Below are positions 1 through 6,650 of a stretch of DNA of 10,895 bases, in pieces. Position 1 is the stretch's first letter, and every line of letters begins with the position of its first letter. Origin of the DNA: JBLIAZ01 sp047632015. GTDB lineage: Bacteria > Bacteroidota > Bacteroidia > Flavobacteriales_C > GCA-002722245. The notes below the pieces were generated by a model, which was not told the DNA's origin, did not search any database, and saw only the letters and a program-made list of their open reading frames with translations. The position numbers and the translations under genes are program-made. Where the stretch lies: the NCBI GenBank assembly GCA_047632015.1, contig JBLIBC010000068.1, forward strand, positions 1 through 10,895, read 5' to 3'.

Positions 1-295
1 TGGATCAGGCTCTACTGCAGCAGAAATTGCTGAAGCAATAAGTTACGGAGCTATTAAAATGAACATTGATACAGATTTACAATGGGCGTTTTGGGATGGA
101 ATCAGAAGTTTCTCTGCTGACAAATCAGAATACTTACAAAGTCAAATTGGTAACCCAAGTGGAGCTGATGCACCAAACAAGAAATTCTATGATCCAAGAG
201 TTTGGTTAAGAAAAGGTGAAGAGTCTTTCAACACAAGATTAAAGCAATCTTTTGCTGAATTGAACAACGTTGACACAATGAGGTTCTTTCAATAA
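1..295 (+). CDS. fbaA: Class II fructose-bisphosphate aldolase, C-terminal part (5' end outside window)
   Basis: Cleaves fructose 1,6-bisphosphate reversibly into dihydroxyacetone phosphate and glyceraldehyde 3-phosphate in the cytoplasm, using a zinc ion. The reading frame is open from base 2, so only about the last 97 residues are present, against roughly 350 for the whole enzyme. The visible part begins with the glycine-rich GSGST phosphate-binding motif. It continues through KMNIDTD, which holds the Asn and Asp that contact substrate in class II aldolases, and ends with the PNKKFYDPRVWLR block typical of the FbaA-like (class IIA) branch. The ATG at 59 is an internal methionine of this frame and not a start. 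The gene is intact to its TAA stop and lies 36 bases before mdh with no terminator hairpin between them, so the two may be co-transcribed. Assignment rests on recalled resemblance to E. coli FbaA and is strong. Confidence 0.95.
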   Translation, partial: GSGSTAAEIAEAISYGAIKMNIDTDLQWAFWDGIRSFSADKSEYLQSQIGNPSGADAPNKKFYDPRVWLRKGEESFNTRLKQSFAELNNVDTMRFFQ

Positions 296-331
296 GAACA
301 CAATATTAATTACATTATAAAATAAATAACC

Positions 332-1273
332 ATGGGTAAAATTACAGTAATAGGAGCTGGAAATGTTGGAGCAACTTGCGCCAATGTCTGTGCTGAAAAA
401 GAATTAGCAAACGAAATCGTATTGTTAGACATCAAAGAAGGTGTTGCGGAAGGAAAAGCATTGGACATGTGGCAAACAGCTCCAATCAATTTATACGATT
501 CAAGAATAACAGGTGTTACAAACGACTACCTTGCAACTGCAGGTTCAGAAGTTATCGTTATTACTTCTGGTTTACCTAGAAAACCAGGCATGAGTAGAGA
601 TGATTTAATCGCTACTAACGCTGGAATTGTAAAAAGTGTAACAGAACAAGCTATTAAACATTCTCCTGACGCGATCATCATCGTGGTTTCAAACCCACTA
701 GATGTTATGACATATTGCGCATACCAAACTGCTGGTATTCACAAGAACAAAGTAATGGGAATGGCTGGTATTTTAGATACTGCTAGATACAGAGCTTTTT
801 TAGCTACTGAATTAGATTGTTCTCCTAAGGACATCTCAGCTATTTTAATGGGAGGTCATGGTGACACGATGGTTCCGTTACCAAGATACACTACAGTTGG
901 AGGCATTCCTGTAACTGAATTAGTTGCTGAAGACAAATTAAATGCAATTGTTGAAAGAACTAAAAAAGGTGGTGGTGAGTTAGTTAACTTGATGGGAACA
1001 TCTGCATGGTATGCTCCAGGAGCAGCTGCAGCTCAAATGGTTGAAGCTATCGTTAAGGATCAAAAAAGAATCTTCCCTGTTTGCGCATGGTTAGAGGGCG
1101 AATATGGTGTGAACGATTTATTCTTAGGAGTTCCTGTTAAATTAGGGAAAAATGGAATCGAAAAAATCATTGAACTAGACTTAAATGACGCCGAAAAAAC
1201 ATTGCTTAACGAATCAGCAGTTGCTGTAAGAGAAGTGAAAAATGTTTTAGACAACATGAGTGTTGGAGCATAA
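332..1273 (+). CDS. mdh: Malate dehydrogenase (NAD-dependent, LDH-like type)
   Basis: Oxidises malate to oxaloacetate with NAD in the TCA cycle; cytoplasmic. The 313-residue length fits the LDH-like MDH group. The N-terminal Rossmann fold carries GAGNVG at 8-13 and an acidic residue, Asp33, at the end of strand 2, which favours NAD over NADP. The mobile substrate loop is LPRKPGMSRDDL, with Arg83 and Arg89. An arginine rather than glutamine at the loop position that separates MDH from LDH indicates malate dehydrogenase. Asn121 lies in NPLD; Asp149 and Arg152 lie in LDTAR; the catalytic His176 is in GGHGDT. The ATG at 332 fits the usual MGKITVIGAG start; no Shine-Dalgarno is visible, as is common in Bacteroidota. 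A strong intrinsic terminator follows 18 bases after the stop. Regulation cannot be read from the sequence; transcription probably enters from the aldolase gene or from the AT-rich 36-base gap. Confidence 0.97.
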   Translation: MGKITVIGAGNVGATCANVCAEKELANEIVLLDIKEGVAEGKALDMWQTAPINLYDSRITGVTNDYLATAGSEVIVITSGLPRKPGMSRDDLIATNAGIVKSVTEQAIKHSPDAIIIVVSNPLDVMTYCAYQTAGIHKNKVMGMAGILDTARYRAFLATELDCSPKDISAILMGGHGDTMVPLPRYTTVGGIPVTELVAEDKLNAIVERTKKGGGELVNLMGTSAWYAPGAAAAQMVEAIVKDQKRIFPVCAWLEGEYGVNDLFLGVPVKLGKNGIEKIIELDLNDAEKTLLNESAVAVREVKNVLDNMSVGA

Positions 1274-1291
1274 TTTAAATTATTGTACTTT

Positions 1292-1322
1292 AAAAGCCGT
1301 TCCGCAAGGGACGGCTTTTTTT
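1292..1322 (+). terminator. Rho-independent terminator after mdh
   Basis: The arms AAAAGCCGTTCC (1292-1303) and GGGACGGCTTTT (1308-1319) form a 12-bp stem with one G-U pair and close a GCAA loop, a stabilising GNRA-type tetraloop. A run of seven T ends at 1322. The element separates the fba-mdh unit from the ACP-MBOAT-queG unit. The A run on the left arm could give weak activity in the other direction, but no minus-strand gene lies there to use it. Confidence 0.93.
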
Positions 1323-1350
1323 ATACCTATTAAACAAGAAAATAATTTTC
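1320..1350 (+). promoter_or_regulatory. Possible Bacteroidota-type promoter for the ACP-MBOAT-queG unit
   Basis: TAATTTTC at 1343-1350 matches the Bacteroidota -7 consensus TAnnTTTG at five of its six fixed positions. A T-rich TTTA lies about 20 bases upstream, near where the -33 TTTG box would be, inside the T run of the mdh terminator. A new promoter is expected here because a strong terminator closes the unit before. Both boxes are imperfect in a very AT-rich stretch, so this is only a candidate. Confidence 0.25.
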
Positions 1351-1378
1351 TAATGGATTCGGTCAACAAAACAACACC

Positions 1379-1615
1379 ATGAGTAGTCTCTTTGAATTAC
1401 AAAAAGTGATCGCTGTATTTTTCGACTTGAAACTGGAGGGGATTTCGGTTGACACCACTGCTCATGACATCCAAGATTGGGATTCGTTTTCTCACATGGA
1501 ATTGATCACAAAAATAGAGGAACATTTTAAGCTAAAGATTCCCTTTACCGAAGTAATGGAATTCAATTGTGTAGGCGATATTGCTAGGCACATTGATTCA
1601 ACAACTGAAACCTAA
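1379..1615 (+). CDS. Stand-alone acyl carrier protein (phosphopantetheine-binding)
   Basis: A 78-residue single-domain carrier protein that would hold an acyl or aminoacyl group as a thioester on a 4'-phosphopantetheine arm. The attachment serine is Ser36 in DWDSFSHMEL, which begins helix 2 and matches the D-S-[LF] signature. The four-helix pattern is complete, ending with IARHID. The DWDS-hM-LI form is typical of specialised ACPs next to MBOAT acyltransferases or in small biosynthetic clusters, and differs from the DSLD-VEL form usual in the fatty-acid synthesis AcpP. It therefore probably does not serve bulk fatty-acid synthesis. The gene lies 3 bases before the MBOAT gene, which supports functional coupling. 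A nine-codon open frame (1353-1382) ends in an ATGA overlap with this start. The cargo cannot be told from the sequence. Confidence 0.88.
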   Translation: MSSLFELQKVIAVFFDLKLEGISVDTTAHDIQDWDSFSHMELITKIEEHFKLKIPFTEVMEFNCVGDIARHIDSTTET

Positions 1616-1618
1616 CAA

Positions 1619-2968
1619 ATGTTATTTACCTGGCCGTACCTTATTATACTTGCATCCAGCGTAACAGCATATTACTTGCTTTTTAAAAAGCACCCCACTT
1701 ATTTTTTAAATGTACTTTCTCTTGGGTTGATTTCATACTGGAGTATCTCCTCTGCTGCCATAGTTGTTGTGCTTACTGCAACCACAGTTCTTTTGGTGAA
1801 AAACCATTCAAAAACTACTAAATACCTTGGAATAGGATTACACCTTGCAATACTTCTTTCATTAAAAACAGAACTGTTGTGGATTGGTAACACAACTCCA
1901 ATAAGTACATGGACCTTCTTGGGCTTATCGTATTTTAGCTTGCAAAACATTTCCGTTTTACTCAGCGGGAATTCCAAGATCAGTTTTAATCAACTACTGC
2001 TGGGAAATACATTTTTTTCCCGCTTTGTGGCAGGACCAATTTTGACAGCAAAAGACATTTCAAAACTTAAACCACAAGTCCAATTTAACCTGGAGAACAT
2101 AGCTTCAGGTACCCAAAGAATTATTTTTGGATTAGGTAAAAAACTAATTTTGGCTGACAGACTCGCCATCATCACAAGCAACATTTTCGAACCAACTAAT
2201 CAGCAAAACCCAGGATTTTCCTTAGTTTCTGGAGCACTTGTATTCACTTTGCAAATGTATTTAGATTTTTCTGCCTACTCAGACATTGCCATTGGTTCAG
2301 CTAAACTATTTGGTATTGAATTTAAAGAAAACTTCAAGCTTCCTTTCCAGTCAAAAACGGTTACAGAATACTGGCGTAAAACCCATGTATCTTTAATTGA
2401 ATGGTTGACAGAACATGTGTACTACCCTGTGGTTTACGCATTGAGAAGCTACACCTTGCTAAGTATCATTGTGGCTACAATTATCACTTTTATTCTAAGT
2501 GGAATTTGGCACGGAAACCAGTTGGGTTATTTAATTTGGGGTGGACTAAATGCAATCTTTTTACTCCTAGAATATATGGGGCGGAAAAAATTAAAACTCA
2601 CACAAAAATCCAAATTAGGTGTTGTGATGACGTTTGCTCTTGTCAGTTTTTCAAACTTCTTCTTCCTTGCCAAATCATGGAGTAACATCAATTTCCACGT
2701 AAGTACATTAATTCAAAATAAATTTTTACCAACGGACTGGATGGTTGAATTTGTAGCAATTATAGGAAACGGAGGTCATTTTTTACAACAATATAACTTA
2801 TTGGAAACAGCTGCGCTAGTACTTTTGTTTTTCGCTTTTGAAAGCAAAATCGAAAAACTATCTCGGAAAAATAAGTTCTCGTACACCTACATTACAATTT
2901 CACTTCTTGCTATTCTATTTTTTGGATACTTTAATGCAGGGGACGAATTCATATACGTGCAGTTTTGA
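1619..2968 (+). CDS. MBOAT-family membrane-bound O-acyltransferase (AlgI/DltB-like)
   Basis: A polytopic inner-membrane acyltransferase of 449 residues, slightly shorter than the roughly 500 residues of alginate O-acetylase AlgI. Hydrophobic segments run from residue 2 onward, with about ten or more membrane passes expected. The family core is clear: YLDFSAYSDIAIG (214-226), LPFQSKTVTEYWRKTHVSL (241-259) with the conserved His256, and SGIWHG (294-299) with the invariant active-site His298. The last residues, FIYVQF, match the usual AlgI-type FIYFQF ending. Family members move an acyl group across or at the membrane onto a sugar, teichoic acid or other acceptor. The ACP gene just upstream suggests an ACP thioester donor, as DltC is for DltB. 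The usual SGNH/DHHW partner (AlgJ, AlgX or DltD type) and an acyl-loading enzyme are not beside it, so donor and acceptor remain unknown. Its stop overlaps the queG start. Confidence 0.92.
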   Translation: MLFTWPYLIILASSVTAYYLLFKKHPTYFLNVLSLGLISYWSISSAAIVVVLTATTVLLVKNHSKTTKYLGIGLHLAILLSLKTELLWIGNTTPISTWTFLGLSYFSLQNISVLLSGNSKISFNQLLLGNTFFSRFVAGPILTAKDISKLKPQVQFNLENIASGTQRIIFGLGKKLILADRLAIITSNIFEPTNQQNPGFSLVSGALVFTLQMYLDFSAYSDIAIGSAKLFGIEFKENFKLPFQSKTVTEYWRKTHVSLIEWLTEHVYYPVVYALRSYTLLSIIVATIITFILSGIWHGNQLGYLIWGGLNAIFLLLEYMGRKKLKLTQKSKLGVVMTFALVSFSNFFFLAKSWSNINFHVSTLIQNKFLPTDWMVEFVAIIGNGGHFLQQYNLLETAALVLLFFAFESKIEKLSRKNKFSYTYITISLLAILFFGYFNAGDEFIYVQF

Positions 2969-3894
2969 ATCAAATAGCCAAACATACTCAGCTTATTAAA
3001 ACGAAAGCCAAGGAATTAGGTTTTGAGCAAATAGGCATCTCAAAAGCAGGATTTCTAGAGGAAGAAGCCCCAAGGCTAGAAAAATGGCTAAAGGAGTCAC
3101 GTCATGGAAAAATGTCGTACATGGAAAATCATTTTGACAAACGACTTGACCCACGATTATTAGTAGATGACGCAAAAAGTGTCATTTCATTTTCGTTAAA
3201 CTATTACCCGGAAAAACTTCAAAGCGAAGACAGCTATAAAATATCCAAATACGCGTACGGACAGGACTACCACCTGGTTATTAAAGACAAATTAAAAACT
3301 TTGTTACATTTCATAAATGAGGAAATTGGTGAGGTTAGTGGGCGAGGGTTTGTTGACTCAGCGCCAGTAATGGACAAAGCATGGGCAAAAAAAAGCGGTA
3401 TTGGCTGGTTAGGAAAAAACAACAACTTAATAACTCGGGAGTCAGGTAGTTTCTTTTTTATCGCCGAACTTATTTTGGATTTAGAACTTGATGAAGACCA
3501 ACCAATAAATGATTACTGCGGAACTTGTACAAAATGCATTGATGCTTGCCCTACTGACGCTATTTATGAGGATCACAAAGTAGACGGAAGCAAATGCATA
3601 TCTTATTTGACCATCGAACTTAAAGATTCTCTTTTACCAAATAGTTTTGCCAAGCAAATGGACGACTGGATGTTTGGTTGTGACATATGCCAAGATGTTT
3701 GCCCTTGGAATAAGTTTTCAACTCCAACCAAGGAAAAAGCATTTACCGCTAACTCCAAAATACTTGATTATTCCAAAAATGATTGGGAAGAAATTACTCA
3801 AGATATTTTTTCTGAAATATTTCGTAAAAATGCTGTAAAACGCACTAAGTTCAAAGGATTGAAACGAAACATTGAATTCTTAAGTAAGAAATAA
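2965..3894 (+). CDS. queG: Epoxyqueuosine reductase
   Basis: Performs the last step of queuosine synthesis, reducing epoxyqueuosine to queuosine at the wobble position of GUN-anticodon tRNAs, with cobalamin and two [4Fe-4S] clusters. The 309 residues match the short QueG form; the E. coli enzyme is longer, near 380. The N-terminal domain contains VDSAPVMDKAWA, with the likely catalytic Asp131, followed by SGIGWLGKN. The ferredoxin-like region has eight candidate cluster cysteines: 185, 188, 191 and 195 in CGTCTKCIDAC, Cys211, and 239, 242 and 246 in CDICQDVC. The start is a TTG (2965-2967) in a TTGA overlap with the MBOAT stop. No ATG or GTG lies between the preceding in-frame stop at 2932 and this codon, and the next in-frame ATG would remove 49 residues of the conserved N-terminus, so TTG is the only reasonable start. 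It is probably translationally coupled to the MBOAT gene. Confidence 0.95.
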   Translation: MNQIAKHTQLIKTKAKELGFEQIGISKAGFLEEEAPRLEKWLKESRHGKMSYMENHFDKRLDPRLLVDDAKSVISFSLNYYPEKLQSEDSYKISKYAYGQDYHLVIKDKLKTLLHFINEEIGEVSGRGFVDSAPVMDKAWAKKSGIGWLGKNNNLITRESGSFFFIAELILDLELDEDQPINDYCGTCTKCIDACPTDAIYEDHKVDGSKCISYLTIELKDSLLPNSFAKQMDDWMFGCDICQDVCPWNKFSTPTKEKAFTANSKILDYSKNDWEEITQDIFSEIFRKNAVKRTKFKGLKRNIEFLSKK

Positions 3895-3946
3895 TATTTT
3901 TATCACAGCATTAAATTACATCACTTGAATATTAAAGTCAAAAAAC

Positions 3947-3977
3947 TTGTATTAACAAATAAATAATAGGAGCTTTG
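3947..3977 (+). promoter_or_regulatory. Possible Bacteroidota-type promoter for nagA
   Basis: GAGCTTTG at 3970-3977 matches the -7 consensus TAnnTTTG except for its first base, and TTG at 3947-3949 lies 20 bases upstream, as expected for a -33 box. Transcription would begin near 3984, giving a short leader before the ATG at 3998. The same bases also form a small GAGC-TTT-GCTC inverted repeat (3970-3980). The rest of the 103-base gap after queG is AT-rich, with no terminator hairpin that I can see. Confidence 0.25.
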
Positions 3978-3997
3978 CTCGCTTAACTTACCCAGAA

Positions 3998-5158
3998 ATG
4001 ATCAAAGTATTTACCAATTGTTCCATTTTTGACGGAGACACTTTTTTAGGCAACAGAGCTGTTGTGGTAAAAGATGATAAAATTGTCGATGTCATTCCTA
4101 AAAGTAAAATTTCGGGTTACGACGAACTAATTGATTGCAATGGTGATATTCTTGCTCCCGGCTTTATTGATTGTCAAGTAAATGGAGGAGGTGGAGCTTT
4201 CTATACTCAAAAGCCAAACGTTGACGATTACACAACAGTAAATTCTGCTCATAGGGAATTCGGAACAACTAGTTTACTTCCAACAATCATCTCCACATCA
4301 TTGGACAACATCATCGAATCTTTGAAAATTGCCAAAGAAATGATGAAAGACCCTACAACGGGTGTTTTAGGTATGCACGTAGAAGGACCTTTTTTCAATC
4401 CAGAAAAAAAAGGAGCTCATTCTTTGGATTTCGTACGTGAAGCCACTGAATATGAAGTAAACAAAATCATCGAACACGGTGTAGGAGTCATTAAAATATT
4501 GACACTAGCTCCTGAAATGGTAAGTCCCGAACTCATCAAAAAAATAATTGACGCTGGAATTCCAGTTTCGGCGGGTCATAGCAATACAACCTACGAACAA
4601 GCCATGAAAGGCTTTGAATTAGGAATTTCAAAAGTAACTCACTTGTACAATGCAATGAGTCAATTTTCAAGCAGAAGTCCTGGTTTAGTGGGAGCATTTT
4701 TAGACTCTCCTGACACCGTTTATGCAGGTATCATCGTGGACGGGATTCACTGTGATTATGCCTCAGTTAGGATTGCTCAAAAAGCAAAACGAGACAAACT
4801 TTTCTTGGTTTCAGATGCATCATTTGTAAAGCAACCTGTTGGTTCCTTTGAAATTGATGAGTTCAAAATTTTCTTTAAAGATGGCATGTACTTGACCGAA
4901 ACTGGGAATTTAGCTGGTTCGGCAATATCAATGCTAGAAAGCATACAAAACGCATTTAAAAATGCTAATATCGAATTAGCTGAATGTTTTAAAATGTCAT
5001 CTAGGTACCCAGCCGAGTTCTTAAAAATTGATAACCAATATGGATTCATCAAAAAGAATTATTTTGCTGATATGATCATCCTGGAAAGAGACTCTTTAAA
5101 GCTAAAGTCGGTTTACAAATGTGGCGAAGAAGTTCAAATTACGGAAGACGCCGCATAA
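3998..5158 (+). CDS. nagA: N-acetylglucosamine-6-phosphate deacetylase
   Basis: Hydrolyses N-acetylglucosamine 6-phosphate to glucosamine 6-phosphate and acetate, the committed cytoplasmic step in using GlcNAc from chitin or recycled peptidoglycan. The 386-residue protein has the amidohydrolase fold: a small beta domain from both ends and a central barrel. Landmarks are APGFIDCQVNGGGG (53-66), GMHVEGPFF with metal ligand Glu129, SAGHSNTTYEQ with His194, THLYNAMS with His215 and Asn218, VDGIHCD with substrate His251, and LVSDASF with catalytic Asp273. All expected catalytic and metal-binding residues are present. The ATG at 3998 gives a normal N-terminus; no Shine-Dalgarno lies close to it. 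No glucosamine-6-phosphate deaminase (nagB), sugar kinase, transporter or regulator is adjacent, so it stands alone as a pathway gene. The following membrane protein starts 6 to 57 bases later and is probably co-transcribed. Confidence 0.95.
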   Translation: MIKVFTNCSIFDGDTFLGNRAVVVKDDKIVDVIPKSKISGYDELIDCNGDILAPGFIDCQVNGGGGAFYTQKPNVDDYTTVNSAHREFGTTSLLPTIISTSLDNIIESLKIAKEMMKDPTTGVLGMHVEGPFFNPEKKGAHSLDFVREATEYEVNKIIEHGVGVIKILTLAPEMVSPELIKKIIDAGIPVSAGHSNTTYEQAMKGFELGISKVTHLYNAMSQFSSRSPGLVGAFLDSPDTVYAGIIVDGIHCDYASVRIAQKAKRDKLFLVSDASFVKQPVGSFEIDEFKIFFKDGMYLTETGNLAGSAISMLESIQNAFKNANIELAECFKMSSRYPAEFLKIDNQYGFIKKNYFADMIILERDSLKLKSVYKCGEEVQITEDAA

Positions 5159-5215
5159 TTATTTTTGTCTCAAAATCCTTATCTTCAAATTGCAATAAGG
5201 TTAAGTGCACCATTA

Positions 5216-6553
5216 ATGATTAAAAAAATAAAACACTTTTTCACTAAAGAATTGTGGAGTTCAGCTAACGAAAACTACAGTAAAAAACAACGCTTTTTGT
5301 TGCAGCAACTCAGAGTTATTACTTTAGCTTTTAGAGGGTTTAAAGAAGACGAAGTACTTTTAAGATCGTCCGCGCTAACCTTTTACACCTTAATTTCCAT
5401 TGTTCCAATCATTGCTATGGCTTTTGGAATTGCTAAAGGTTTTGGGTTCGAGGATAAGCTTTATGATTTAATTCAATCTTCTTTTGCGCAACAGCCTGAA
5501 GTCAGTGAAACGCTTTTAGAATTTTCACACTCGTCGTTGGAAAACACCAAAGGAGGATTAATTGCAGGATTTGGATTGGTCATGCTTTTTTGGTCGGTCA
5601 TGAAGGTACTTGGCAACATTGAATTGTCATTTAACGCTGTTTGGGGAATCAAAACCCCTAGAACTATTATTAAAAAATTTACTGAGTACATTGCTATCAT
5701 GTTAATTGCCCCGATATTTGTGGCCTTATCTAGCGGTATCACGATTTACGTCTCAGTTGCTGCAAACAGTGTGTTAACACAATTTGAAATTTTCAATCTA
5801 TTCGGTCCAGCTGTTCGAATATTAATTAAAGCAATTCCGTACGTAATTATATGGTTTTTGTTTGCATTTATATACATGGCAATTCCCAACACCAAAGTTA
5901 AATTCAAAAATGCTTTAATAGCGGGAATCATAGCGGGAAGTCTTTTTAACTTAGTGGAGTGGGCGTATTTTACCTTTCAAATTGGTGCGGTTCAAAGCAA
6001 CGCAGTATATGGCAGCTTTGCAGCTTTACCATTGTTTTTAGTCTGGGTCCAAACCTCATGGATTGTCGTTCTTTTTGGGTGTGAAATAGCATTTTCTGGA
6101 CAAAACGTACACAGCTTCGTTTATGAAAAAGAGGTTACCAACATTAGCCGGTCACACAAGCGAAAAACATCAATGCTTATTTTGCTGCACATGAACAGGG
6201 AGTTCGACAAAGGAGAAAAGGCACTAAGTGTGAATGATCTTTGTGAAAGATCTAAACTACCTATAAGACTTGTAAGAGATATCATCAATAATTTATTTGA
6301 AGCCAAATTGATATCGGAAATAATTAGTGAAGATGAATCAACTTCCTATTTGCCAGCACGCGATCTCAATCAATTAAAATATTCTGAATTAATTAGTATA
6401 ATGGATGAGGCCGGATCAAGCGAAGTCCCTGTTGGTAATGAGTCTGAAAGCAAAATCATTCATCAAATAGGGAAAGACTTAGAGGATTCCTTGTTGAAAG
6501 AATCGGGAAATTTAACACTGCGTGAGATAGCCCACAAAGTGTGGTTGTCTTAG
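5216..6553 (+). CDS. YihY/BrkB-family membrane protein with C-terminal winged-helix-like domain
   Basis: An integral membrane protein of the YihY/BrkB (UPF0761) family, whose molecular role is not established; the older label ribonuclease BN is a misassignment. With Met1 at 5216 it has 445 residues. About six membrane helices lie near 52-73, 113-133, 158-183, 203-223, 230-247 and 269-291. Family signatures are SSALTFYTLISIVP after the first charged segment and YGSFAALPLFLVWVQ before the last helix. Residues about 318-400 form a soluble tail that resembles a winged helix of the Rrf2 kind: an LSVNDLCERSKLP helix-turn-helix, a recognition-like helix with RDIINNLFEAKLI, then a wing and YLPARDLNQL. 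A TTG at 5165 in the same frame, 6 bases after nagA, would add 17 residues. I prefer the ATG because it precedes a basic segment, but the longer form is possible. Confidence 0.88.
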   Translation: MIKKIKHFFTKELWSSANENYSKKQRFLLQQLRVITLAFRGFKEDEVLLRSSALTFYTLISIVPIIAMAFGIAKGFGFEDKLYDLIQSSFAQQPEVSETLLEFSHSSLENTKGGLIAGFGLVMLFWSVMKVLGNIELSFNAVWGIKTPRTIIKKFTEYIAIMLIAPIFVALSSGITIYVSVAANSVLTQFEIFNLFGPAVRILIKAIPYVIIWFLFAFIYMAIPNTKVKFKNALIAGIIAGSLFNLVEWAYFTFQIGAVQSNAVYGSFAALPLFLVWVQTSWIVVLFGCEIAFSGQNVHSFVYEKEVTNISRSHKRKTSMLILLHMNREFDKGEKALSVNDLCERSKLPIRLVRDIINNLFEAKLISEIISEDESTSYLPARDLNQLKYSELISIMDEAGSSEVPVGNESESKIIHQIGKDLEDSLLKESGNLTLREIAHKVWLS

Positions 6554-6650
6554 TTAAACCTCAAGGGTAAGACAAACCAACTGTAATCATTTTTTTTCTC
6601 GTATATCTTGATTAAATTCGCGGTCAATCTCAAGAACTAAATTTAAACTT

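Noticed and set aside
296..331. A terminator or separate promoter between fba and mdh
   Set aside because: The 36 bases are nearly pure A and T with no inverted repeat and no TAnnTTTG-like box, so read-through is the simpler view.
1699..1977. Open minus-strand frames inside the MBOAT gene (also inside mdh, nagA, the YihY gene, sdhC and sdhB)
   Set aside because: They are antisense to genes with clear family motifs, show no recognisable protein features and have low-complexity or cysteine-rich translations typical of shadow frames.
2401..2685. A second plus-strand frame of 94 codons within the MBOAT gene
   Set aside because: It lies wholly inside the conserved His256-His298 region of the MBOAT frame and has no recognisable features.
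3969..3973. AGGAG-like bases upstream of nagA as a ribosome binding site
   Set aside because: They lie about 25 bases before the ATG, too far for a Shine-Dalgarno, and this genome shows little use of such sites.
5216..6553. Naming the YihY-family gene ribonuclease BN (rbn)
   Set aside because: The protein is a polytopic membrane protein with no nuclease motif. The true RNase BN/Z is an unrelated metallo-hydrolase; the old name came from a mapping error.
6554..6650. Promoter and terminator between the YihY-family gene and sdhC
   Set aside because: TATCTTGA near 6604 matches only four of six fixed -7 bases with no clear -33 box. The T run near 6590 is preceded only by 3-bp pairings, too weak to call a terminator. 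A promoter is expected here but cannot be placed.
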